Below, piece by piece: positions 35,915 through 47,962 of a DNA stretch of 64,000 nt. The stretch's first letter is position 1. Each line of letters begins with the position of its first letter. The notes beneath the pieces were generated by a model. That model made no database searches. It was not told the DNA's origin and saw only the letters and a list, made by a program, of their open reading frames with translations. Source of the stretch: Penium margaritaceum (Eukaryota > Streptophyta > Zygnematophyceae > Desmidiales > Peniaceae); assembly GCA_023375785.1 (NCBI GenBank), contig SZWC01006816.1:57210-121209 (forward strand), in the 5' to 3' direction. A program made the translations under genes and the position numbers.

Positions 35915-36558
35915 TGAGAATATGTGTGGAAGCTTTCTAGCGATATTGCCGCTGACAAGGCGTTTGTGCCTGGTCAGACAGTGACGACAGTCACAAGTTG
36001 TGCACACAACGGCAAGGGTTTGGCTTCTCGACACAAGGCAAAGTGTCAGAATGCTTCAATAGCATTTGCGGAGAGAAATGACAAATGACAGGTCCATGGC
36101 ATAAGTACCTGTAGCGGTGCACGGCGGGTGTCGCACGCGGCAGTGCAAGATCTGTCCTAAAACCGGCCGAAAACCATTGTTTTAGCCGTAACTTAGCGTA
36201 GACAAGTCAGAACGCTACGCCGTCTGAACCTACACGTGTAGAATCTCAAGCCGGACGTTACAACTGGTCACATGCATTCATCCGGCAACAAACGGTGGAC
36301 ACACAATGCAAAAACATGCGAATCGGACCCACAGCCACTCCACCGATAAAATCCTACAAGCTACAGAAAAACTACAAAAGGTCCCCGACAGCATCCAGGA
36401 CTTTGGGGCGACCGTCGATGAGCTCCGAGCAGGTAGTCCACCAGCAGACGACGCCCCGGTGCCACCTGAGTCCGCATCAGGGATTTGCACGACCATGGAC
36501 AGGGCGAAGTGGTCACAGTAAACTATACAGGACGACAGGAACATCACAAATCACATCA
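35915..36558 (-). repeat. 5' LTR of D
   Basis: A 644-bp LTR, on the plus axis from TGAGAATATGTGTGGAAGC to ACATCACAAATCACATCA. It is co-linear with the LTRs of B and C (CAGAATGCTTCAATAGCATT, AACAAACGGTGGACACACAA). It marks the right edge of element D. Confidence 0.92.
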
Positions 36559-37683
36559 CCACCACTAAGAACACTTTGCCAGACCTGTAACATTGGTGTA
36601 TTATAACAATTGTGGCTTTGGGAGCATGACGAACACAACCTCAAACCGTTACCACCATAAAATTGTCTCGCAGCCAGAAAGGTCAGCACCCACCCATTAA
36701 TATGTTCATCATCATCCTCACAACTGGACTGAGTAGCACTTGTGCCCCTGAGGGGTTTGGCATAGTCAGCAAGAGCACAGGCCTGCCACAATGTCTGGAA
36801 GAGATTATAGCAGACTCATCTTGTATGTCTACACAGTTTTCACACCTATAATTCTGTTAAGTTACTGGTCTAGTTCCACACTTCACTGCTTCCTCCCCCA
36901 ACATATCTGACAAGAGAGATGTCAGAATGATCCGCCCGATAGAGATAAGGATCTACCCCCCTTCACACATTCTCCACAAAGTGCTTAGCGTCGAGAAGGC
37001 TATCGCATTCAAGTATCCAACACCTGTCATTTCCAATAGGCAGGAGCAGTCCTTACATCAACTGGGTCACACCCCACTGGTGGTTTTGAGACAGGTTACA
37101 CCCTTCCCACGTCATGTCACACTAGTAGTTAGAGACTCAGCTGGAGCGAGTGTGTACAGGGTTTTTAGTCTAAGCTTTCAGTCTTTAGTCTAGCTAGTCC
37201 TCCTATAAGCAACTGCATTCTTGGACTGCCCGAGATTTCTGACAGCAGCAAGTGCATGCAAGCAGGATAGGGTACCGATTCGCACACGTCCCAAATCGCT
37301 ACAAGTTAGCCCAATTTCAGCTAGACGCATACATGTCTTGCAGGGTGTCTAGCACTCGGAGTCTTCACATGCAATTGCCCAGATGCCTCGACCAATCTTG
37401 TACATGAGGCATGAGCTGTGTCAGTTCCATCCTGCAGAATTCAAAGCCAACTGCTTTAGCAACCAAATGAGTCAAAACACCTTCCCAGATGGGTCAAGTG
37501 GCGTCAGCTATGCTACCAGCTGCAAATGCACCCTGGTTCCCAAGCTAGGCCTCAATCAAACGTGGTTGTTCGACAAATTCAGGTCGAATTGAAAAACGTC
37601 GTCAGCGCAATCTCGTCACTTGTCCCTGGCTGGATGCCGGGATGATTGATGAGAGATGGCTCAGTCCACTCTGGCCCACTTGA
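36559..37683. other. Unassigned stretch downstream of the V-ATPase gene
   Basis: About 1.1 kb of mixed-composition sequence without transposon similarity. The part next to 37684 is the likely 3' UTR of the minus-strand V-ATPase gene. Several short frames are open but none resembles a protein family. Confidence 0.5.
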
Positions 37684-37833
37684 ACTCACCAGCTCAGTCA
37701 GCGCGAGATTGGCCAGCCCGCGATGAGAGGATGATGCCCACAATGAGCCCATAAAGTCCCAGAGCCTCGGCGAAAATGAGGATCAGAATCATGCCCACAA
37801 AAAGCTTAGGCTGCTGAGCATTTGCCCTGCAGN
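37684..37833 (-). other. Second copy of V-ATPase exon 3 beside the gap
   Basis: 150 bp identical, as far as I can see, to 37933-38082 except at the outermost bases. They contain the whole last exon with acceptor CTGCAG, the coding end [10 protein letters not shown] and the TGA stop. The copy lies directly left of the run of N and continues leftward into plausible 3' UTR. The simplest reading is that two overlapping contigs were placed side by side without merging. A true tandem duplication is possible but less likely. Confidence 0.8.
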
Positions 37834-37932
37834 NNNNNNNNNNNNNNNNNNNNNNNNNNNNNNNNNNNNNNNNNNNNNNNNNNNNNNNNNNNNNNNNNNN
37901 NNNNNNNNNNNNNNNNNNNNNNNNNNNNNNNN
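37834..37932. other. Assembly gap (N run)
   Basis: A block of about 99 N between two near-identical 150-bp sequences. Its length looks like a fixed scaffold spacer rather than a measured distance. Confidence 0.99.
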
Positions 37933-37943
37933 GACTCACCAGC

Positions 37944-38825
37944 TCAGTCAGCGCGAGATTGGCCAGCCCGCGATGAGAGGATGATGCCCACAATGAGCCC
38001 ATAAAGTCCCAGAGCCTCGGCGAAAATGAGGATCAGAATCATGCCCACAAAAAGCTTAGGCTGCTGAGCATTTGCCCTGCAAAGTGGTTGAGCCAAAAGC
38101 AGGTCGCGATGTAAGAAAACAGTGGAAGTGAACGAGAACGTCATCCAGACGCACCATTGACATAGATGGCAAGATCATGGAGGCCATGCAAGCCAACGTA
38201 CCTCACACCAGCATCGCCAACAATACCAATAGCCATTCCCGCTGCCAATCCGGACAGACCACAGGCGAGGCCAGATGAGAAGTGGGCGTATCCGTCGAAG
38301 TAGTAGTAGGGCTTGGACCTGGGGTTGATACCGGTACTGATGATGACGGCGATAATTAGGCCGTAAATGCCCAAAATACCCGCCATGACAACAGGCACAA
38401 TAGACTTCATAACAAGCTCAGGTCTCATGACACCCATGGACGCCACACCGACTCCACTTTTTGCTGTGCCATAGGCGGACCCCATGCCTGCAGCAAAGCG
38501 GAGACATTGGACCCGATTTCATACGCAGGTGAAAAGAATTAAGGGCCACTCCACGCAGACAGGAATCCAAGCAACTCGTTGATGATCTACGCGAAAAAAG
38601 TTCGCTTGGGTCTAGCTTTCAGTCGAGCGGCAAATGAGCTGGCGAAATCCGACTGATCTTAAGAGATGAGCAAGGGCCTAAAAAACTGAAGACAAACGGA
38701 TCTGATGATGTTAAGGACGATGCGCTCAGAACCTGTCGAAGTGGTGTCGTACATGAGAATATCAGGGCTGATGCAGCGCCCATGAAGCCATAGAAAGGCG
38801 CGGTCTCATCGCCGGCGAAAGACAT
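37944..38825 (-). CDS. V-ATPase proteolipid subunit c (three exons)
   Basis: The membrane-embedded c subunit of the vacuolar H+-ATPase rotor; a ring of these subunits carries protons across endomembranes. Exons: 38825-38753, 38487-38202 and 38076-37944, giving 163 codons plus TGA, the normal family length. Introns of 265 and 125 bp obey GT-AG (donors GTACGA and GTACGT, acceptors CTGCAG and TTGCAG). The spliced protein starts [18 protein letters not shown] and has four hydrophobic helices. It contains [15 protein letters not shown], the lumenal loop [16 protein letters not shown] typical of green plants and algae, [17 protein letters not shown], and the proton-binding Glu in [11 protein letters not shown]. 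It ends [10 protein letters not shown], also typical. All Gln codons are CAG or CAA and the stop is TGA. Exon 3 exists a second time across the gap. No obvious TATA box lies upstream. Confidence 0.97.
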
Positions 38826-40060
38826 CTTCGCAGATCTGGGGTCGAACGGCGAGTGAACAGCAGCTGCAGGAGTGTGGAGAAAGACGTCCTGAGACAAAGG
38901 GTTCGTCTAGCTGAAGGGAGTTCTTTCAACTGAACACTACTTGTTGCTCGACGTGTTCAGAGATAGGTCGCAGGAACCTAGGTCTACGGCAGGCCCAGCG
39001 AAAGTGACCAATCCCAAGGACATGCGCGAACCATCCATGCGCGGGCTGAACGGGTGCCGCCGGTCCTTGTTTTTCGGGGAGGGGGTGCACACACATATCC
39101 ACAGTTTCGGCAAGCATGGGGCAATCAGATCACCTTCCTAAACAAAATGAGGTCAAAATAGATCCAACTGTTTCTAGAAAGCCCAGATCCCCTACCTTCC
39201 TAAAATGAAGGGATGATCCACCCACAAATTTCCCATGCTTCGTTGCACCACGCGTCGTTATTTGAGCATGGAAAGATTTCCTATATGATATGCCAAACAG
39301 AGTGTAGATGGTGAACAGGTAGAAGTTGCGAGGCAGAACACGATTGAGGATTTGGGACACTTGAGAAATTTAATATTAGTAGTAAGTTTACTTCGATGAA
39401 AATTTCTGAAACGATCGCACACATATATTCAAGTGTCAAGTTACGAATGAGACATAGTCAGGGACGTTGGGTCGATTGTCGAGCGACGCGTGTGGCGTCG
39501 CGTCGTGAGTGGTCGGATTGAGAAGCTCCGTCGAGGAATCCGGGGGCTTCAAAGATATACGGCTAAGATAATAAATGCATCTTCATAAATCGAGATATTA
39601 CTCAATACGTCCAGAAGTCGACCGAACGTTTGTGACACTTTTGTCGTTGATTCTCGAAAGTGGTTCAAGTTATCAAAAGGTGCGAGAAGATTCGCCAGAG
39701 GACGAGGTCAGCTGGCTGAATTGCCCTCGTCCGTTGGAGCCAGAATCGAGGTCTACACACACGATGGGCTATTTGTGTAATGATAGAAATGTATAGTCAG
39801 AAGATTAGGGACTCATGTACGTTTGGTATGTAACACCCCCCCCCCCTTATTAACCGCAACGTCTCGGCGTACAAATGTGGCCTAGTGACGGCGGTAAATT
39901 TTGTCGATCAAGTGATTGACGTCTCGCAGGTTGTCAAAAGGTTCCGAGCTGTTATTCGTGACGTCGTAGCCATACCAGTAAAAATGATATTCTGTTGTTT
40001 TTCCACATCGTCAATGGCCGAGAATGCCATGAATGCTGAACTCTGTGTCCCCGTCCTCTT
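38826..40060. other. Upstream region of the V-ATPase gene
   Basis: About 1.2 kb separating the V-ATPase start from the 5' LTR of element B. It should contain the promoter and 5' UTR of the gene, but I see no diagnostic element. A run of about 14 C lies near 39834-39847. No second gene recognised. Confidence 0.5.
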
Positions 40061-40705
40061 TGTTATCATTTGTGACGTTCCTGTCGACCTGTACAGTCTA
40101 CTGTGACCACTCGGCCGTGTCCATACTCGTGCAGATCCATGATGCGGACCCTGGTGGTACCGGTGCGGCGTCGGGTGGTGGACTACTAGCTTGGAGCTGA
40201 CCGACGACCGTTCCAGAGCTCCAGACACTGCCCGGGATCTCCTGCAGGTATTTTTTGCAGCACGTAGGAGTTTTTTGGTGGACTCGCCATGGGCCCGATT
40301 TGTATGTTTTGCATTGTGTGTCCACTGTTTGATGCTGGATGTATGCATGTGACCAGTCATAGCGTCCGGCTTGTGATGCTCCATGTCTAGGTTCAGACGG
40401 CGTAGCGTTCTGACATGTCTGCACAGAGTTACGGCCAAAACAGTGGTTTCGGGCCGGTTTTAGGACAGATCTTCCATTGCCACGTGCGACACCCGCCGTG
40501 CGTCGCGGCAGGTACTTATGCCATGTACCTGTCACTTTTCATTTCTCTCTGTAAATGCTATTGAAGCATTCTGACACTTTGCCTTGTGTCTCCTAGCAAG
40601 ACCCTTGCCGTTGTGTGCACGACCTGTGACTGTCGTCACCGTCTGACCAGGCACTAACGCCTGGTCGGCGGCTGTGTCGCTAGGAAGCTTCCACGCATCT
40701 TCTCA
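40061..40705 (+). repeat. 5' LTR of B
   Basis: It starts TGTTATCATTTGTGACGTTC and ends GCATCTTCTCA directly before the primer-binding site. It is the reverse complement, with divergence, of the D and C LTRs. Confidence 0.93.
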
Positions 40706-40719
40706 TGGTATCAGAGCGG
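40706..40719 (+). other. Primer-binding site of B
   Basis: TGGTATCAGAGCGG immediately after the LTR is the canonical complement to the 3' end of initiator tRNA-Met used by Ty1/copia elements. Confidence 0.93.
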
Positions 40720-41688
40720 TGAGACACTACTTGTTGAGCTGCGCCGCAGAGACGTAGCAGAGCAGCAGTAGTGAGCGTCACCGCTGTTGCCGATCCACAG
40801 GGACCTACCGAGGACACCCGACTGCTGAAGACGTCACCCACGTGAGAGCGCATCAACAGCAGCCGCCGACCAGCAGCAGGTGACATCCGCATTAGCGGGC
40901 AGCCACCAACAGCTGCTGGCATTGGCATGAGGAGCGGCGGCAGTAGGCCACAGCCGCGGAAGGCGGTGGCTGGCAGCAGCAGCCGCAGCCCGCGGTAGCA
41001 GCAGCCGCAGCCCTTGCAGCAGCAGCCACAGCCCGCGGCAGCAGCAGCGGGCAACAGCGGCAGCACGCAGCAGAAGCAGCGCGCAACAACGCTTCACAAC
41101 AGCGGCAGCGACGGCGGGCAGCATCAGGGTGCAGTAGTAGTAGCATTGAGCAGCAGCAGCAGCTAGACACAGCAGTATCAGTAGCAACAGTAGTAGTAGC
41201 GTAGCAGAGCAACAGCGCAACAACAGCGCGGGACGTCAGCAGCGCACAATAGCAGCTATACACAACAGCTGCAGCAGCAGCGCGTAGCTGCACTGAAGCA
41301 CAACAGCAGCGCACAGCTGCTGCCACAGCTGTGCAAGTAGCAGCAACAGCAGCCGTGCGACTGCTACTTCAGGTGCCGGCGCCGCAGCAACAGCAGCCGA
41401 TCGGAAGGTGCTGCGGAGCTTCCGCGCAGCTTCCGCGCAACTGCTGCAGAGCAGCCGTCCCCTATGCAGCAGGGCAACCGTGAGGGTTGTCAAAAAAGAG
41501 GGAGGGGGAGCTGACGTCAGCATTTTTTCCTTGCTGATGTCATCAGTTCATACTTACGTCAGCAACCACCTGCTGACGTCAGCACTTAGTCAAATTTTTG
41601 GTCAGAGAGTCAAACATTGCCAGCATTTAAACTTCTCCAGAAACCCTGACATTTCTGCAATCCGACCAAGTTGACATCTCGGCCTATA
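40720..41688 (+). other. B leader, GCA-rich
   Basis: A leader of about 970 bp. From about 40890 to 41420 it is dominated by GCAGCAGC, GCGGCAGC and AGCAGCAGTA words that translate into Ala, Gln/Ser or Leu/Cys runs. After that follow TGACGTCAGCA-type words repeated three times (41510-41590). C and D show the same arrangement, so this is a family trait and not local expansion. Confidence 0.8.
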
Positions 41689-44600
41689 ATGACTGGTGAC
41701 ATGGCTCCGTCCGGTGATAAGGGAAAGAGGATACTTGATCCCTCTTCTTCCTCCTCTGGGGTCATGAGCCCACGCTCGCAGGCCATTGAGGACCTGCAGA
41801 GCTAGCAGGACGAGATGTGTCACTTACAACGGGAGCAGACTGATGCCATTTGTACACTCACTGAGCTTCTTCGTGCATAGTCCACGGTCCCACGACAGAC
41901 CTCCGAGGGAGCTGCCGGTGTCGCACCCGCTGCGCAGCAGTTTGTCCCAGCACCGGAGACAGGAGCTGGGTCTGACCCGCCACCTCTTGATCCTTCGGAT
42001 GAGGATCCAGATATGCCAGGCATAAAGGGCGACTCCCCCGATCATGAGATTCGTGTGCTTTAGGAGCGTCTCCGCCAGCTGCAGACGAGCTCTCGACCCC
42101 CACACACATCTTGGTTTCCCGAGATTCGATCGTCGCCTGACCTTCACCCCAGTGACTTCCCCCTTCCAGGGGTCTTCCCCATCCCTCGTCCTCCTCAGCC
42201 TGTGGTTGCTCTCCCTATGGAGCGGCAACCCAAGGACTTCGAGACACTGCCCCCACGGTATGCAAGCGAGGACGGCTTCGATTGTTGGGAGATCCTTTTC
42301 CAGGTTTGGGCCACTTTAGAGGGAGTGTGGCCCTACTACCACAGTCCGTATCAGACTACGGAACGAGCACAGGTGCTGATAGAAGCTAGGGTGATGCACA
42401 GACTCCTTAACGCCATGCCGCGTGAGACCGTCGTCGAATTTTGCTCATTCCTTGGCGAGGCCGGCACAGGCACCGGCGCCGATCCACGCGGGGGCTGGGA
42501 CTTGGCATTATCCCTGATGGCTGCAGAGACGCACGCCACCCGCGCCGCGCACATTTGTGCCTTTCACTCCCTTTGTCAGGGGCCTGCTGAGCCTGCAGCC
42601 GCCTACTGGCGACGCGCCATGCACATCTACACGCGCCTTGGGACCTCAGGAGGTACACAGTTGTGTGCGCTCTGCACGATCATGCTCGGAGTTTGCCTTG
42701 AGCACACAGAAATCTTCACGAGGTACAGCGACGCTATGCTTGAGCCTTTTTTCGCTTCACTACAGCTTCTTCCTTGGGCGCACCAGCTCTTCCTCCAGGT
42801 GACTTCCGCCCGTGAGGCATCCGTAGCCCATCAGGAGACTCCCCTTGCCGCAGCAGTCATTGCATCACCACCAATACCCATCCTACAGTCCCCTTCTCCA
42901 TCTTCCGTCACGTCCTCATATTCCTCTTCCTCTTCTACCTCGCTTACACCGACTCAGACACAGGGTCTTACGACAGCAACACAGGGGAAGAAGAAGAAGG
43001 GGAAGCGCTACTCAGGTGAACAGTAGTCACAGTAGCAGTCGTTATCAGGTAGTAGCAGTGGACGCTCTATTCATTGATTCAACTGTAGAGGCACCCATCG
43101 CTACACCGAGTGCCAGCAGCCGCTTAACTGGGCACGGATTACTCGCGGGCTTCAGGCTGCACACGCACTCCATTCTACGTTGAGCAGTACATCCTCCGGG
43201 CGCGCGGCGACCACGACTGCAGCGGTTCCTGTTTCACCACCAGCGAGCAGCGGCGACCCAGATGCACACGACTGCACCATCGCCGAGCTCTGACACCTTC
43301 TAGCGTTTTGCTTTCAAGGAGGAGCAAGTGTGTTGTCACAACCGGGTGGTCCATAGACTGACTGTTTGTCTATTCTTGTGGCTCGGGAAGACTCGTGTGG
43401 TGGGGCACAGTCGGCATGTGATGAAGATGGGCCTGACTGCACGGATTGGATTCATGAGTCTTACCTTTGTGTCCTTCGTCGTTCCTCCCCACCGACTGTC
43501 CAGCGTCCTTCTGATGTCGAGGTTTCCATTGCCCGTTGTACACTGACGTCCTCCAGTCATGATTCCGGTGGCACTTGGATCATCGATTTTGGTGCCACTC
43601 ATCACATGACCTGTCGTCGTAGCGACTTCATTGTTCTTGGCCCTGTCGCGGCTGTTCGTTCCTTTCACACAGGCTCTGGTCAGTCCTTACCAGTCCAGGG
43701 TGTTGGGGTCGTGTTTTTTGACGGTCCGTCTGGCCCCCTGCATCTTTTCGAGGTGCTGTTTGTGCGTGACCTTGAGCTCAGTTTGCTTTCTGTACGTGCT
43801 TGCACACTGATGGGACTCTCTCTTGAGCACACTGCAGACTCCGTGACTGTGACTGATATTGACACTCGTAGCGTCGTCATTCGTGCATGTGTTGTGGATG
43901 ACTTGAATCGTGTCTCTCGGACTTCTCCTCCTGTGCTCCCCTTTCCCTTCAGCTCGTGCTTTCATCGCTGGTGTTCTGTCTCCTGAGCACCAGCGTTTGC
44001 TTCATCGTCGTCTGTATAATATAGGCTTCGACACTGTATCGAAGCTCATTTGGACACAACCCGCCCTCGGTCTTGACGCGTCTTCTTTCGAGAAGCTGTC
44101 CAAGACGAACTTTCTCTTTTGCGCTCAGGGTAAGATGCATCGTTGCACCTACCCTGACTCCCGTTCTTGTACACTTCACCCTCTCGAGTTAGTCCATTCT
44201 GACCTTCTTGGTCCTCTTCCTGTGGAGTCTCTGTCCGATTGGGGCTGATATGTCGTGACCCTAACTGATGACTTTACCCAGATGCGGTGGGTCTACAGCC
44301 TATGCCAGAAGAGTGACGCCGCTCTCGCGGTTTGCCTCTGGCTAGTGATGGCTGAGCGTCAGTCCCGTCACACGCTGCATACCTTCCGCTCGGATCGTGG
44401 CGGTGAGTTTCTTGGCGAGATGGATGGCTTCTTTGCCGAGCACGAGATCTTTCACCAGGTCTCTGCTCCTGCTACTCCTTAGCAAAAGTGTTTCCGAGCG
44501 CTGGAACCGCACCATGGAGGATGCGGTTCGCGCTATGCGGTCTGAGTGCAGTCTCCCGGAGTCCTTCGCTTTTGAGGGATTCGCCTACATGACTTGGGTA

Positions 44601-47195
44601 TGGAACCGCCTCCCGCACGATCCTCTTCCGGACCACGTCACACCGTATGAGCTCTGGTTCAGCCACCGTGCTGACCTTTGCCTCGCTTGAGTCTGGGGAT
44701 CCTTGACTTCTGTGTGGTACACCGAGGACAAGTAGAGGTCCAAGGTCTCACCACAGGGTCGCTTTTGTGGCTTTGTCGGCATCTCCCCGCGGTCAAAGGC
44801 ATGGCGTTTCTGGGACTCCACTCGTCGTCGCATCGTTGAGTCACGCGACGCGCTCTTCTTTGTGTCCCTCATCTACCGTGACCTGACATCGATCACGTCG
44901 CTATCCGCCACGCATGTTCCTACATGTGAGGGTTCTCAATGGATGGGGGAGTCTACACCTGTGAACACCTCTCGCCAGGCTGATTTTTCCGTTCGAGCCC
45001 CCTTCACTTCTCGGTCTCCGACTCTTGATGACCCAACGATCATCGCCGTTGGTCCAGATACCTCCCCCGCACAGCCAGCTACTATCCTTTTACCTTCGGA
45101 CCCCACAAGTACCCATGATCCTGTACCCGTGCCCACTCCTACGACCGTACCTGTGTCCGCTGGCACTCCTGCCTTTGTGCGTGGTTGAGCCTCACATACT
45201 CCTGCTGTCACACCCAGTCTCGTGTCTCCCACATACGCATCTCCTTGCACGGCATCACCAGCTCTTTTGCCTCAGCCTTCACCAGCTGTGGTTGTGCCTG
45301 TCCCTGAGTCTGAGGTGCGCCCCTCGAGCCCAGGTTACTCCCATGAGCCTTGCGGTCGTCTTCGACCATTGGACTCCAGAGCTCAGTGAGTGTCAGGTCC
45401 CGCACCCAGGCCCTCCACTCGTAGCATCACGAGTGGTGATCCCGGCACAAAGGTCCTAGGCCTGAGTGTCCGCACTGAGCACATAGAGGTACATCCAGCT
45501 ACCTTGTAGGGCATGATCTCGTCACTCGCAAGTTTCATATCGCTTGTGATGTAGCTGTTGATCTTGTGGTCGTCAGACCTAGCACTGAGGCGTGTGCTCT
45601 CGCCACACAAAGCTCTCCCTCTATGGTGCCTGACCCAGGCACACTGAGGGAAGCTCTCTCATCACAGGATGTTGACGCTTGGCGTGCTACCTGCGAGGAT
45701 GAACTTCACGACATCCGAGAGCACGGAGTGCACGAGCTAGTCGATCTTCCACCTGGAAGGAAGGCTATTCAGGTCAAGTGGGTCTTTCGCAAGAAAGTGA
45801 AGCTAGATGGCTCACTGGAATGCCATAAGGCCCGCTTGGTCCTCAAGAGGTACTCTCAGATTGAGGGCATCGATTACACTGACACCTTTGCCCCTGTCGC
45901 CCGCATGACCTCAGCTCGAGCTTTGTTCGGTATAGTGGCTGAGCATGACTAGGAACTACACCAGGTGGATGTGAACAATGCATTCCTCCATGGCTCTCTG
46001 GATGAGGAGATTTACGTGGCTCAACCACCTGGCTTTGAGGACGGTGACAAGGTCTGGCGCTTGCGCAAGTCCTTGTATGGCCTCAAGAAGTCTCCACGAC
46101 ATTGGAAGCGGGAGATCATTGGCACTCTGACTCGTGCGGGATATGTACAGAGCGAGGCAGATTCCTCTCTTTTCATCCGACGGACACCTGAGCGGTTCAC
46201 CGCCATCCTGGTCTATGTCGATGACCTTCTAATCGCATCTCTTTCAATGGAGGCCATGAAGAAGACCAAGGCTGTCCTCTAGACTGCCTACAGGATAAAG
46301 GACCTCAGTCCTGTAGCGGTGTTTCTTGGTATGGAGATCGTGTGAGATCGTAGACGTCGGACGCTACTGTTGCATCAGGCCCGATACGCACGAGTTGTGG
46401 GGGAGCGCTTCAGCGACCTCCTTGGTACAGTGCCCCCCGCTTCCACACCTCTCACGCTCAAAGGGCAAGATGCCCTGAAGGTGGATGATCCCACACAACT
46501 GGGGGAGAGTGGACATGACCGTGTACCTCCGTCTCATCAGATCTCTGATGTACCTCGCCACTACCACACGTCCTGACATCGCTTTTGCCGTCAACCTCCT
46601 CGCTCAATTTTTGCAGGCTCCATGTGCCAGAGCCTTTCACGCGGCTGTGCGAGTGGTGTGATATGTGGTCTCCACACCGTACCTTGGAATCTGCTTTCGC
46701 CGGCTGTGTTCGGTGGTCCTTGACGGCTACACTGACATCGACTGGGCCAGGAGCCCAGATGGACGCAGTCGAACTGGTTACGTGTTCCTGCTTGGTGGTA
46801 CCGCTCTGTCCTGGCGCAGCGAGAAGCAGGGCTACATTGCACGTAGCTCATGGGAGGCAGAGTACGTTGCTCTGGGTGCAGTGGTTGCTGAGGCGGTATG
46901 TCTGCAGTGCCTGTTCTTTGAGCTTGGTCAGTCAGTACCCACCATTGTGCTTCGTTGCGACAACCAGAGTACTCTCGCCATTGCAGAGAATTCTGGTGTC
47001 TTTCACGCTCGCACGAAGTACATTGTGGTTGAGCATCACTTTTTGCGTGATCTGGTGGAGCGACACGTGATCTCCGTCATATGGGTTAGCACTGACATGC
47101 AACGTCATGATCTCTTGACGAAGGCACTAGCTCGCGGAAAGTTCCTGGTGGCCATTTGTTCTGTTGGGCTTTGCCCCTTGCCTGAGAGTGGTTGA
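41689..47195 (+). pseudogene. Copia element B gag-pol, decayed
   Basis: Gag begins at 41689 or 41701. The longest open piece of gag is 42202-43026 (RQPKDFETLPP, FLGEAGTGTGADPRGG, GKKKKGKRYSG). The zinc knuckle (43070-43110) has lost its first Cys to TGA. Protease has WIIDFGATHHM, with the Ser of DSG replaced by Phe. Integrase spans about 43990-44700 (KMHRCTY, LVHSDLLGP, FRSDRGGEF). The RT lies at 45700-46600 with QVDVNNAFLHG, SLYGLKKSP and an intact YVDD. RNase H lies at 46665-47195 (LDGYTDIDWA, EAEYVAL, RCDNQST), ending in TGA at 47193-47195. At least ten TAG and eight TGA codons and several single-base frameshifts interrupt it. Nine of the ten TAG sit at Gln positions. It is not functional. 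Confidence 0.93.
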
Positions 47196-47282
47196 GTGTG
47201 GGGTGTGTCCGTGTCACATATTTTTTGCAATCATTTTTGTACTCGTCTCTGTGCGGCACGTGGATGGACATGCGTACCATCG

Positions 47283-47295
47283 GGTCATGGGGGAG
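47283..47295 (+). other. Polypurine tract of B
   Basis: GGTCATGGGGGAG directly before the 3' LTR start TGTTG. The word is identical in C, D, E and F. Confidence 0.9.
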
Positions 47296-47939
47296 TGTTG
47301 TGATTTGTGATGTTCCTGTGGACCTGTACAATTTACTGTGACCACTCGGTCGTGTCCATACTCGTGCAGATCCCTGATGCGGACCCTGGTGGTATCGTTG
47401 CGGTGTCTGGTGGTGGACTACCAGCTCGAAGCTGACCAACGACCGTTCCAGAGCTCCGGACAGTGCCAGGGACCTCTTGCAGGTTTTTCTACAGCACGTA
47501 GGAGTTTTTTGGTGGACTGGCCATGGGCCCGATTTACATGTTTTGCATTGTGTGGCCACCGTTTGATGCTATATTTATGCATGTGACCAGTCATAGCGTC
47601 CGGCTTGTGATATTGCACGTCTAGGTTCACACGGCGTAGCATTCTGACATGTCTGCACAGAGTTATGACCAAAACAATGGTTTTTGGCCGGTTTTAGGAC
47701 AGATATTGCACTACCGCATGCGACACCCGCCGTGGGCCGTGGCAGGTACTTATGCCATGGACCTGACATTTGTCATTTTTCTCTGTAAATTCTATTGAAG
47801 CATTCTGACACTTTGCCTTGTGTCTCCTAGCCAGACCCTTGCCGTTGTGTGCACGACGTGTGACTGTCATCACCGTCTGACCAGGCACTGACGCTTGGTC
47901 GGCAGCTGTGTTGCTAGGAATCTTCCATGCATCTTCTCA
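47296..47939 (+). repeat. 3' LTR of B
   Basis: TGTTGTGATTTGTGATGTTC to GCATCTTCTCA, 644 bp, co-linear with 40061-40705. Only 23 bp separate it from the oppositely oriented 3' LTR of element C. Confidence 0.93.
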
Positions 47940-47962
47940 CTCATATACAAGAGGGGGGATAC

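Larger units (their letters stand above)
21056..36558 (-). mobile_element. Copia element D, split by nested element E
   Basis: A minus-strand member of the B/C/D family. Order on the plus axis: partial 3' LTR (21056-21347), polypurine tract complement, pol, gag, GCA-rich leader (26892-27462), then element E (27463-35626), the rest of the leader (35632-35902), primer-binding site complement and 5' LTR (35915-36558). Removing E and one TGCGA copy rejoins the leader as ...CTACTGCTGCGAGCTGCTACT.... Without E, about 7.3 kb of D remains. The outer half of the 3' LTR is missing, so no target duplication of D itself can be tested. Confidence 0.9.
40061..47939 (+). mobile_element. Full-length copia element B
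   Basis: 7,879 bp with LTRs of 645 and 644 bp, primer-binding site, GCA-rich leader, gag-pol and polypurine tract in order. The flanking pentamers CTCTT (40056-40060) and CTCAT (47940-47944) match at four of five positions and may be a decayed target duplication. In their first 62 bases the two LTRs already differ at about seven positions, so the insertion is old. Same family as C, D and F. Confidence 0.93.

Noticed and set aside
36927-37193. Small plus-strand gene downstream of V-ATPase
   Set aside because: An 88-codon frame with no similarity or coding signs, in the probable 3' flank of the V-ATPase gene.
41786-42319. Plus-strand short frames at the start of gag in element B as separate genes
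   Set aside because: They are out-of-frame readings of the gag pseudogene, as alignment with C and D shows.
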